A DNA stretch of 64,000 bases from Thereva unica (lineage: Eukaryota > Arthropoda > Insecta > Diptera > Therevidae): assembly GCA_949987705.1 (NCBI GenBank), contig OX465282.1:126128310-126192309 (forward strand), in the 5' to 3' direction. Position numbers and translations under genes: made by a program. Shown piece after piece: positions 9,501 to 20,262 of the stretch; positions within the stretch are counted from its first letter, which is position 1; each line of letters starts with the position of its first letter. The notes below the pieces were generated by a model. That model worked only from the letters and a program-made list of their open reading frames with translations, did not search any database and had not been told where the DNA came from.

Positions 9501-12500
9501 TATTTAGAGGCTTTAGACCCCGCTGAAATTTTTACCACGCGTTAAGAGGGATGTTAATAGATTCCAGAAAAAATCCCAAGTCTATATCATCGTCGGAAGC
9601 CACCCTTATGCCACCCTGAAGCCACCCTGAAGCCACCCCTAGGGGTGATTATTTTAAAAACTATAGTTAGAGGCTTTAGACCCCGCTGAAATTTTTACCA
9701 CGCGTTAAAAGGGATGTTAGTAGATTCCTGAAGAAATCCCAAGTCTATATCATCGTCGGAAGCCACCCTTATGCCACCCTGAAGCCACCCCTAGGGGTGA
9801 TTATTTTAAAAACTATGGTTAGAGGCCTTAGACCCCGCTGAAATTTTTACCACGCGTTAAGAGGGACGTTAGTAGATTCCTGAAGAAATCTCAAGTCCAT
9901 AACATCGTCGGTCGCCACCCTTATGCCACCCTGAAGCCACCCTGAAGCCACCCCTAGAGGTGATTATTTTAAAAACTATAGTTAGAGGCTTTAGACCCCG
10001 CTGAAATTTTTACCACGCGTTAAGAGGGATGTTAATAGATTCCAGAAAAAATCCCAAGTCTATATCATCGTCGGAAGCCACCCTTATGCCACCCTGAAGC
10101 CACCCCTAGGGGTGATTATTTTAAAAACTATAGTTAGAGGCTTTAGACCCCGCTGAAATTTTTACCACGCGTTAAGAGGGATGTTAGTAGATTCCTTAAG
10201 AAATCTCAAGTCCATAACATCGTCGGTCGCCACCCTTATGCCACCCTGAAGCAACCCTGAAGCCACCCCTAGAGGTGATTGTTTTAAAAACTATAGTTAG
10301 AGGCTTTAGACCCCGCTGAAATTTGTACCACGCGTTAAGAGGGATGTTAATAGATTCCAGAAAAAATCCCAAGTCTATATCATCGTCGGAAGCCACCCTT
10401 ATGCCACCCTGAAGCCACCCTGAAGCCACCCCTAGGGGTGATTATTTTAAAAACTATAGTTAGAGGCTTTAGACCCCGCTGAAATTTTTACCACGCGTTA
10501 AGAGGGATGTTAGTAGATTCCTGAAGAAATCCCAAGTCTATATCATCGTCGGAAGCCACCCTTATGCCACCCTGAAGCCACCCTGAAGCCACCCCTAGGG
10601 GTGATTATTTTAAAAACTATAGTTAGAGGCTTTAGACCCCGCTGAAATTTTTACCACGCGTTAAGAGGGATGTTAATAGATTCCAGAAAAAATCCCAAGT
10701 CTATATCATCGTCGGAAGCCACCCTTATGCCACCCTGAAGCCACCCCTAGGGGTGATTATTTTAAAAACTATGGTTAGAGGCCTTAGACCCCGCTGAAAT
10801 TTTTACCACGCGTTAAGAGGGACGTTAGTAGATTCCTGAAGAAATCTCAAGTCCATAACATCGTCGGTCGCCACCCTTATGCCACCCTGAAGCCACCCTG
10901 AAGCCACCCCTAGAGGTGATTATTTTAAAAACTATAGTTAGAGGCTTTAGACCCCGCTGAAATTTTTACCACGCGTTAAGAGGGATGTTAATAGATTCCA
11001 GAAAAAATCCCAAGTCTATATCATCGTCGGAAGCCACCCTGAAGCCACCCCTAGGGGTGATTATTTTAAAAACTATAGTTAGAGGCTTTAGACCCCGCTG
11101 AAATTTTTACCACGCGTTAAGAGGGATGTTAGTAGATTCCTGAAGAAATCTCAAGTCCATAACATCGTCGGTCGCCACCCTTATGCCACCCTGAAGCAAC
11201 CCTGAAGCCACCCCTAGAGGTGATTGTTTTAAAAACTATAGTTAGAGGCTTTAGACCCCGCTGAAATTTGTACCACGCGTTAAGAGGGATGTTAATAGAT
11301 TCCAGAAAAAATCCCAAGTCTATATCATCGTCGGAAGCCACCCTTATGCCACCCTGAAGCCACCCTGAAGCCACCCCTAGGGGTGATTATTTTAAAAACT
11401 ATAGTTAGAGGCTTTAGACCCCGCTGAAATTTTTACCACGCGTTAAGAGGGATGTTAGTAGATTCCTGAAGAAATCCCAAGTCTATATCATCGTCGGAAG
11501 CCACCCTTATGCCACCCTGAAGCCACCCCTAGGGGTGATTATTTTAAAAACTATGGTTAGAGGCTTTAGACCCCGCTGAAATTTTTACCACGCGTTAAGA
11601 GGGATGTTAGTAGATTCCTGAAGAAATCCCAAGTCTATATCATCGTCGGAAGCCACCCTTATGCCACCCTGAAGCCACCCCTAGGGGTGATTATTTTAAA
11701 AACTATGGTTAGAGGCTTTAGACCCCGCTGAAATTTTTACCACGCGTTAAGAGGGATATTAGTAGATTCCTGAAGAAATCTCAAGTCCATAACATCGTCG
11801 GTCGCCACCCTTATGCCACCCTGAAGCCACCCTGAAGCCACCCCTAGGGGTGATTATTTTAAAAACTATAGTTAGAGGCTTTAGACCCCGCTGAAATTTT
11901 TACCACGCGTTAAGAAGGATGTTAATAGATTCCAGAAAAAATCCCAAGTCTATATCATCGTCGGAAGCCACCCTTATGCCACCCTGAAGCCACCCCTAGG
12001 GGTGATTATTTTAAAAACTATAGTTAGAGGCTTTAGACCCCGCTGAAATTTTTACCACGCGTTAAGAGGGATGTTAGTAGATTCCTGAAGAAATCCCAAG
12101 TCTATATCATCGTCGGAAGCCACCCTTATGCCACCCTGAAGCCACCCCTAGGGGTGATTATTTTAAAAACTATGGTTAGAGGCTTTAGACCCCGCTGAAA
12201 TTTTTACCACGCGTTAAGAGGGATGTTAGTAGATTCCTGAAGAAATCTCAAGTCCATAACATCGTCGGTCGCCACCCTTAAGCCACCCTGAAGCCACCCC
12301 TAGAGGTGATTGTTTTAAAAACTATAGTTAGAGGCTTTAGACCCCGCTGAAATTTTTACCACGCGTTAAGAGGGATGTTAATAGATTCCAGAAAAAATCC
12401 CAAGTCTATATCATCGTCGGAAGCCACCCTTATGCCACCCTGAAGCCACCCCTAGGGGTGATTATTTTAAAAACTATAGTTAGAGGCTTTAGACCCCGCT

Positions 12501-14492
12501 GAAATTTTTACCACGCGTTAAGAGGGATGTTAGTAGATTCCTGAAGAAATCCCAAGTCTATATCATCGTCGGAAGCCACCCTTATGCCACCCTGAAGCCA
12601 CCCCTAGGGGTGATTATTTTAAAAACTATGGTTAGAGGCTTTAGACCCCGCTGAAATTTTTACCACGCGTTAAGAGGGATGTTAGTAGATTCCTGAAGAA
12701 ATCTCAAGTCCATAACATCGTCGGTCGCCACCCTTATGCCACCCTGAAGCCACCCCTAGAGGTGATTGTTTTAAAAACTATAGTTAGAGGCTTTAGACCC
12801 CGCTGAAATTTTTACCACGCGTTAAGAGGGATGTTAATAGATTCCAGAAAAAATCCCAAGTCTATATCATCGTCGGAAGCCACCCTTATGCCACCCTGAA
12901 GCCACCCTAGGGGTGATTATTTTAAAAACTATGGTTAGAGGCTTTAGACCCCGCTGAAATTTTTACCACGCGTTAAGAGGGATGTTAGTAGATTCCTGAA
13001 TAAATCCCAAGTCTATATCATCGTCGGAAGCCACCCTTATGCCACCCTGAAGCCACCCCTAGAGGTGATTGTTTTAAAAACTATGGTTAGAGGCTTTAGA
13101 CCCCGCTGAAATTTTTACCACGCGTTAAGAGGGATGTTAGTAGATTCCTGAAGAAATCCCAAGTCTATATCATCGTCGGAAGCCACCCTTATGCCACCCT
13201 GAAGCAACCCTGAAGCCACCCCTAGAGGTGATTGTTTTAAAAACTATGGTTAGAGGCTTTAGACCCCGCTGAAATTTTTACCACGCGTTAAGAGGGATGT
13301 TAGTAGATTCCTGAAGAAATCTCAAGTCCATAACATCGTCGGTCGCCACCCTTATGCCACCCTGAAGCCACCCTGAAGCCACCCCTAGGGGTGATTATTT
13401 TAAAAACTATAGTTAGAGGCTTTAGACCCCGCTGAAATTTTTACCACGCGTTAAGAGGGATGTTAATAGATTCCAGAAAAAATCCCAAGTCTATATCATC
13501 GTCGGAAGCCACCCTTATGCCACCCTGAAGCCACCCCTAGGGGTGATTATTTTAAAAACTATAGTTAGAGGCTTTAGACCCCGCTGAAATTTTTACCACG
13601 CGTTAAGAGGGATGTTAATAGATTCCAGAAAAAATCCCAAGTCTATATCATCGTCGGAAGCCACCCTTATGCCACCCTGAAGCCACCCCTAGGGGTGATT
13701 ATTTTAAAAACTATAGTTAGAGGCTTTAGACCCCGCTGAAATTTTTACCACGCGTTAAGAGGGATGTTAGTAGATTCCTGAAGAAATCCCAAGTCTATAT
13801 CATCGTCGGAAGCCACCCTTATGCCACCCTGAAGCCACCCCTAGGGGTGATTATTTTAAAAACTATGGTTAGAGGCTTTAGACCCCGCTGAAATTTTTAC
13901 CACGCGTTAAGAGGGATGTTAGTAGATTCCTGAAGAAATCTCAAGTCCATAACATCGTCGGTCGCCACCCTTATGCCACCCTGAAGCCACCCCTAGAGGT
14001 GATTGTTTTAAAAACTATAGTTAGAGGCTTTAGACCCCGCTGAAATTTTTACCACGCGTTAAGAGGGATGTTAGTAGATTCCTGAAGAAATCCCAAGTCT
14101 ATATCATCGTCGGAAGCCACCCTTATACCACCCTGAAGCCACCCCTAGGGGTGATTATTTTAAAAACTATGGTTAGAGGCCTTAGACCCCGCTGAAATTT
14201 TTACCACGCGTTAAGAGGGATGTTAGTAGATTCCTGAAGAAATCTCAAGTCCATAACATCGTCGGTCGCCACCCTTATGCCACCCTGAAGCCACCCCTAG
14301 AGGTGATTGTTTTAAAAACTATAGTTAGAGGCTTTAGACCCCGCTGAAATTTTTACCACGCGTTAAGAGGGATGTTAGTAGATTCCTGAAGAAATCTCAA
14401 GTCCATAACATCGTCGGTCGCCCCCCTTATGCCACCCCTAGAGGTGATTATTTTAAAAACTATAGTTAGAGGCTTTAGACCCCGCTGAAATT
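9501..14492 (-). repeat. Left arm: tandem array of a ~152-bp unit
   Basis: There are about 33 units, estimated from array length over unit length. Each unit, read on the minus strand, runs from TAATCACCCCTAGGGGTGG through GGTGGCATAAGGGTGGC, GACGATGATATAGACTTGG, ATCCCTCTTAACGCGTGG and TTTCAGCGGGGTCTAAAG. Length varies in steps of about 11 bases by gain or loss of TTCAGGGTGGC. Two subtypes alternate: one with GATATAGACTTGGG, the other with GTTATGGACTTGAG and a CGACCGACG variant. A block carrying GCAACCC instead of GCCACCC recurs at 10251 and 11196, showing a 945-bp internal duplication. No credible coding content. Confidence 0.9.
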
Positions 14493-14650
14493 TTGTACAC
14501 TAAGTAAGGGTGGTATGAGAAACTACCACAAAAAATTTCAAGTTCATAACATTCCCAGGCGAAATGATTATTTTGGAAAGAATAGTCAGAGGCCTGTGAA
14601 CTTGCTATAAATTCGATTCTCAGTGCCCTACAAACGCCCTACAAAAATTT
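14493..14650 (-). repeat. Left arm inner edge: divergent unit
   Basis: This unit has GGTGGTATGAGAAACTACC and AATTTCAAGTTCATAACAT in place of the standard sequence. It is the same divergent type as the units at about 20000-20230 at the inner edge of the right arm. Confidence 0.7.
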
Positions 14651-14734
14651 TAAATGTTCTAAAAGAAATATGTTACAAATTACGTGCTTAAATAATTAAT
14701 AAAAATCTTTGCCACCCAAAGATTTGTATTTGGC

Positions 14735-15205
14735 GATCTCCACTAACACCAAATTGCGGCTGTTCAACTCCAACACGTTAAGGCAGTTCTTTTGTACGGT
14801 TGCAAAACAACGAAAGTCACCCAATTCATCACAGGGCGCCTACAAGTCTTCATCAACAGATTCCTGCGTCGTATCCTAAAAATCCGCTGGCGAGATAGAA
14901 TTTCAATAGACGGATAGACAACCAAATCAGGCGAAGGAAATGGAATTGGCCACACTTTGCAACGCGAAAACAAAAATCTAGCCAAACAGGCCCTTGACTG
15001 GAATACGCAAGGATCCCGTCGAGTAGAAAGACCTAGAGCAAGGTGGAGGAGAACCCTACTAGAAGAAGCCGCAGTAGCTGGGAGATCCTGGTCGGAGCTG
15101 AGAGCTGTCGCGCAAAACAGAGTCCGCTGGAGGGCAACTGTTTCCGCCCTATGTCCCATGCGGGATTAAAGGAGCTCTTAAAGAAGAGAAAGAAGAAAGA
15201 AGAAC
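14735..15205 (+). pseudogene. LINE 3' fragment inside the foldback loop
   Basis: The plus strand matches the C-terminal end of the LINE ORF at 45219-46925, from the ACCAAATTGCGGCTGTTC region through the RRRKWNW block (shifted) to the stop and GGGATTAAAGGAG 3' end. Small insertions and substitutions break the frame near 14800 and 14910. The last part, from about 14957, stays open as QALDWNTQGSRRVERPRARW and so on. It is 5'-truncated, which is usual for LINE insertions. I did not find a clear target duplication. Confidence 0.8.
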
Positions 15206-15707
15206 CTAAAAAATCTAATAAATACATCACACAATTCTCATTTTCTTCTTAATTTTTTGTTGAGAGGAATACATAACATTAGAAATGTGTGTTGTGTTCT
15301 TATGATTTTACCAGCACTGATTTGGTTCTGAAAAGGACTATGGCTGTTTCTCGTTATTTTCCAGAGTGGCGATTCCATTGATGATTCTAAATTCCCTGAC
15401 TTTTCCCTGACATATCTAAAAAATTCCCTGACCTAACAAAACAATTGTGATGAAACATAATATACTATAATATTAAATGTATGTATATGTTCGAACAATT
15501 TATAATGGGTATTCAAAGAACGATATTTGAAAGCGAGATATTTAGAAATTCAAATTGAAGGGTTCAACTGACAATTTTTGCGATTATACTTTTTTTTGGC
15601 AAAATTGGATTCGTCGCCGAATAACCTGTCCTTTACTCTTGTTGTTTTAATATAATATAAGAACGTCTCAAATACGCCCAAATGTATCACTGATAAAATC
15701 TTTGAAG

Positions 15708-16193
15708 CTAAATTACTCGAAATTCAAATTTTTCGAGTTGAATCCTTTTAGGTTTAACCAATCTCTCCATCATGTCTTTTATTGCACCACTAATGGTAGA
15801 GTACAGGAAAGGGGCAAACGGTGCATCAGACTGAATTTCAGTCATGAATGGCTCAATTTCCTCAGCTAATGATTTAAAAAATGTAAGTTTAACTGGTAAA
15901 AGTGGATCCTTAACTGCGTTTAAAATAGTCTGGAAACTTTCATTCTTGGGCGACATATGAAGATTCTTCTTCATTTCTTCAACGTACTTCAATATATGAG
16001 GCATCATATTCAATGCACGGCTAGCGACATCACTATTGTTAAGCCAACGCACGGAGAAGAATTTTTTAGGGAAGATATCCGAGCTAGTACATTCAGAATA
16101 AATTTGGCGCCTTGCCGGTACATTTTTAAAGATGTAGAGACTTCTGAAGAATGCGATGATGTTTGGCCCGTCCATAGATATTTCTAAGATTTT
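15708..16193 (-). pseudogene. hAT-like transposase fragment
   Basis: An open stretch of about 155 codons on the minus strand begins within SMDGPN, continues to PARRQIYSE, FFSVRWLNNSDVASRAL and the KDPLLPVKLTFFKSLAEE / PFLYSTI segments, and ends at 15708. This order (SMDGPN, then PARR, then a VRW motif, then KDPL...K..FF) is what I know from hAT-related transposase-like proteins of animals. The usual segment between SMDGPN and PARR (including a cysteine/histidine stretch) is largely missing, so an internal deletion is likely. The N-terminal zinc finger and the C-terminal dimerisation region are absent. It is a fossil rather than an active enzyme, though the absence of stops over 155 codons is notable. 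Confidence 0.6.
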
Positions 16194-16667
16194 CTTTTAA
16201 GTCAACGATGAAGTACCCTCCGACAAAGCATTGATTAAATGCGAAGCTGTATTCCCTATTGAAATCGTATTGGATATTCTAATACATATCCGATCAATTT
16301 GATTCCGCTCATATCAATGATTCCGATCAGAATACATTGCTGATTGCGGAATTGCCTCCGCTCAATTTGTTAGCTCGATGTCGCTCTTTTACACATAAAA
16401 CTGCCTTGGTAAAACCAGCGAGCAGTAATAACTCGTTGGTTGGTACTCATTATATGTAGCTCTCTTTTCATGTGGGTATGACAAAGATAAAAATATATGT
16501 ATTGGTAAATTCAAAAACTCTTCATTGCCGCATCCCTGCAAAATTAAGTTACAGACTTCAAATTTAAGTTTGAAGGTGAATTCTGCAGTGATGACGTTTT
16601 GAATTGACCTTAAATTCGTAGAACAAATGACCTACTGTTCCATAGATGGCAGCATATAATATTTACA

Positions 16668-16755
16668 TATCGACGATGAAGTACTAATACCTCGAAACCC
16701 ACAATTTATTATAAATGTGGGTTACGAGGTATTAGTACCTACTTCACCGTCGATA
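16668..16755. repeat. Near-perfect hairpin palindrome
   Basis: Two arms of about 41 bases, TATCGACGATGAAGT...CCCACAATTTA and its inverse, are separated by a few bases, with one 3-base indel between the arms. It lies inside the decayed hAT element and would form a strong hairpin. Origin unknown; it may be a small MITE. Confidence 0.75.
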
Positions 16756-16896
16756 TATTGCCATATTGTATTATTTTCGCGTAAAACTTTAAATTTAATC
16801 CTGAGAACATTAATGATTTTTGAATTAATTTTACAATAAACGAAATTCTCTGACTTTCACATTTTTTCCCTGACTTCCAGAATAATCGCCACCCTG

Positions 16897-19243
16897 TTTT
16901 CTAATGATTGTTTGTGTTTACAATTTTTTTGTTTCTATGAAATTTGTTAAAATTATTATTGTTAAATTATATATAGTCTGAAAAAATATTTTTTTAATAG
17001 AGTGAGAAATAGGCTCCAAATATGTCCAGAAATACTACCTCTTAAAGTCCTATAGAAATCGGATTACCCGTTTTCGAGATTATAAACATACAGAAAAGCA
17101 ATCAATAAAAGTTCTTAACAGCCCGAGCTGTGACCGTCAAAAAGTGGTGAACTTTTCTGAAAGGATGAAACCTGCAGGAATGATAGTATTTGCGAAAACT
17201 ATCTGCATTTCGAAAATCGGAGTAGAAAATGTATATAAACATATTAGAGTGAAAACTTTCTTTATCAATACAATTGAAATCCCCAAAAAGCTCTATTTAA
17301 ATAAAATATCCAGCGTCAGCTAAGTGCCAAATCGTGCCAAAAAGAAACGAATTGCCTATAGTACGGTGAGGATATATTTAGGTGAATATAGATATTGAGA
17401 TTGAGCTTTCTGAGGTGTACAATTAGAATGATGAAAAAAGTTTTAACTCACTTTAATTCAAGTTTTCGGTCTGATAGTGGGACCCAAAAGCCGCATGAAA
17501 GTGAAAAGGTAGCCGCAAATATGCCTTACCTTCGCAGGCACTTTTACAGACTACTAGGAAAAATAAAAACTGGTTATCACATTTCATAAAATTTAGGGAA
17601 CGGAAAATTCATATCGCCAGTATGTAAGTATGCATATTAGTTGAAGTCAAATTTATGGACTATTATAATTAAGTTGAAAAATTCTAGAAAAAATAATAGT
17701 TTTTCAATGCTTATATTATTAAATATACATTGAATATAAACCCACCCCCTCGAACACCCTTTTGTTAAAAATAATTGTTTCTAGCTGAAGGACCGAGATT
17801 TTGCAAAAATATCTTCCATTTTCGGATTCAGCAGATCTAAATCTATAGAAATCATCCGGAAGCGACCCCTTTATGAATAACGAACCCCCCTCAACCGCGG
17901 AAACCGTACTCCGAGTCTGTCAAACTAAGCAAAAAGTGCTCGTTAAGAATCGCTTTTGACAGAGAAAGAACGCACTATATCTATCTGCATCGTGCGCACC
18001 CATCGTTAAAGAATAGAAAGAGCATTAACTCGTTCAGAAAAATTGAAAACAAACTGCGACGCAATTTTCTTACGACCCTTTTCTTTTATGAATGGAATTC
18101 TGAATTGATGACCTGTTTAGGCGCATTTTTTCTATAAAAAAGTTTGAGGGCGCGAAGTCTGGACAGGGCGAGAAATCCCCCGGCACGGCACAAATCCCCC
18201 GGCCAGGCGCTGTCTGTTGCACATTTTTGTATTGTAAATACATACAAAAAAAAATTGTTTCATGGCTTTTTTCCCCCGTGAAAACTTTTGCAAGTTGAAA
18301 GTGAAAATGATATTAGAGGAATTATGACCAAAAATTTTATTTTTTAGGGTTTTTGAAATTCAGCCCCAATTGGTAAAATGTAACCCACTTGATATCTGTT
18401 ATGATCGGTTCTCCAGAAAAGAACTTTTTGGCTGCATGGCATTAGCGATTCATATAATATGTACTTAATTCAATCTGAACTAGAGACACCGAATATTCGG
18501 CCACGCTCTGGGCCGAAGCCCCGAATTCGCAAACATTTCGAGCATAGAAAAATTATCACTGTAGATGTGATCTTAAGACTACAATAATATTTCCGGTGTT
18601 AACACAATTGCGCGCAATTCCATAAACGATTTGCAGCCACTCGATTTCGATTTTTTGTTTTTTATTGCTTTTCTCAAGAAATTTGTCCTCCGGTCCGGAG
18701 CCCCTTTTATAATATTGTTGTTTTTGTTGTTGCTTTTCCGATGAAATTTGGATTCCTTTCATATAATTTTTAGTGATATGTGCGTTTTTTATGATTTGGT
18801 ATTCGGCCGCCCCGAATGTGGGTTAACCTACAAAGAAATTTTAGGGGTGGCGGTGACATTTAAAATACATGGAACAACATTTGCACTGGCATAAACATCA
18901 GACGGCGCGGAGAAATTACTATGGGGACTTCTGCCGCAGGCCGCCGCCGTCACCGTCGCCTGGCAAGTCGTTTGTTCATTTATTCGGCCAAACATCGAAC
19001 ATTAAAAGAGTGGCCGAAAAGCAGCCAAATATTTCTGGCATCTTTATAAACCATACCAAATTGATAATAAATTATCTTAGAAAAATAATTTATCATCTAC
19101 TAAGTAATTATAGTTCAAAAATTAGCTCATTACTAACAAAACAAAATTAATTCAACAATATTCTTAAAGACATAATTCTCAAAAGAGTGGCTTTCGTCGA
19201 TATGTACTAGGATCCTAGGGTGTTTATTATTTTTAGATACATA
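16897..19243. other. Foldback loop, unassigned
   Basis: AT-rich DNA with no recognisable protein. About 17405-17495 shares a GTTTTCGGTCTGATAGT-type block with the repeats at 33281 and 33745. Around 18490-18560 and 18790-18820 there are ATTCGGCC motifs that may be remains of another TIR element, but I could not define its ends. Confidence 0.4.
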
Positions 19244-19495
19244 TCGAGGGTTTCCTGCCAGAAGGGCGTATCAACCAAAACATGGATTTAGAGGATTCAA
19301 TAAAAACATTTCAAAAATCGGTGCATTTTTTTTTCATATTGCTTATCATCGAAAATAAATGTTTTTAGGCGTATGTTTTGGATACTTTTATTCACTTGAT
19401 GAGTTTTGTCAAAACAAACCGTAAAAAATTTAATAATGTTTATACGCCCAAAATCGCGATTTTGTGGATACGACCTTCTGGCAGGAAACCCTCGA
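19244..19495. mobile_element. 252-bp MITE with TA target duplication (Tc1/mariner-like)
   Basis: Inverted termini TCGAGGGTTTCCTGCCAG at both ends extend about 30 bases and are flanked by TA on each side (19242-19243, 19496-19497). No coding content. TA duplications are typical of the Tc1/mariner superfamily. Confidence 0.7.
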
Positions 19496-19654
19496 TATAT
19501 TATTTTACATAACATTGCATCACTTTTATTTAAATCTTTCCGCCAAATATTTCACGTCACATTACTTCATTCGAGTATTAGTTGATTCAATTACTGCTTT
19601 AGTTAAATTAATTTTTTATATCTAGTTAGCAGGTGGTGGAGCAGTGGCCACTTC

Positions 19655-20262
19655 CGGATTTGGAATTTTTTATGTTATTTCTTAACACCACCCTTACCAA
19701 GTACACAAAAACCCAGCGGGGCATAAACGTTTAACTATAGTTTCAAAAATAATATTTTCTTGGGGTTGAGTTAAGGGGTGCCTTGTTATGGGCTTGAGAT
19801 TTTTGGTGTATTTTTTAACACCACTCTTCTTAACGAAGAACCATATTGTGCAGCGGGGTCTTCTACCGCCTTTAACTATATTTCCAAAGCATCATTTGTT
19901 TTAGTTCCTAATACCACCCTTAAGAGGTGTGCGAAAATGCAGCGGCGTCTAAAGCCTCTAACTATTTGTTCCAAAATAATCATTTATAGGGGGTGGTTTT
20001 AGGGTGTCACACGGGGATGTTATGAACTTGAAATTTTTTGTGGTAGTTCCTAATACCACCCTTAATAAGTGTGCAGAAATGCAGCGGGGTCTAAAGCCTG
20101 TAACTATTTGCTCCAAAATAATCATTTATAGGGGGTGGTTTAAGGGTGTCACCCGGGGATGTTACCAACTTGAAATTTTTTGTGGTAGTTCCTAATACCA
20201 CCCTTAATAAGTGTGCAAAAATGCAGCGGGGTCTAAAGCCTCTAACTATAGTTTTTAAAATA
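19655..20262 (+). repeat. Right arm inner edge: three to four divergent units
   Basis: These successive units keep the CAGCGGGGTCTAAAGCC core and the CCACCC/GGGTGG blocks but differ strongly from the main array (TAGTTCCTAATACCACCC, AACTTGAAATTTTTTGTGG). Divergence is greatest at 19655-19900 and decreases towards 20262, where standard units begin. They match the divergent unit at 14493-14650. Confidence 0.8.

Larger units (their letters stand above)
15362..16896 (-). mobile_element. Decayed hAT-family transposon in the foldback loop
   Basis: The ends are inverted: CAGAGTGGCGATTCC at the left and, read inward from the right, CAGGGTGGCGATTATTC. Both are followed by related TTCCCTGACTTTTCCCTGAC / GTCAGGGAAAAAATG motifs. 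The minus strand carries a hAT-like transposase remnant (15708-16193). Flanks share TTTTC, but no perfect 8-bp duplication was found, so one boundary may have been altered. The total of about 1.5 kb is too short for an autonomous element. Confidence 0.65.

Noticed and set aside
15354..16904. An 8-bp target duplication for the hAT element at 15362-16896
   Set aside because: The flanking octamers are TTATTTTC and TTTTCTAA. They share TTTTC but are not the same octamer, so a duplication is not supported.
18490..19020. A TIR element defined by ATTCGGCC motifs
   Set aside because: The motifs are short and palindromic in themselves, and I could not define two consistent ends or a duplication.
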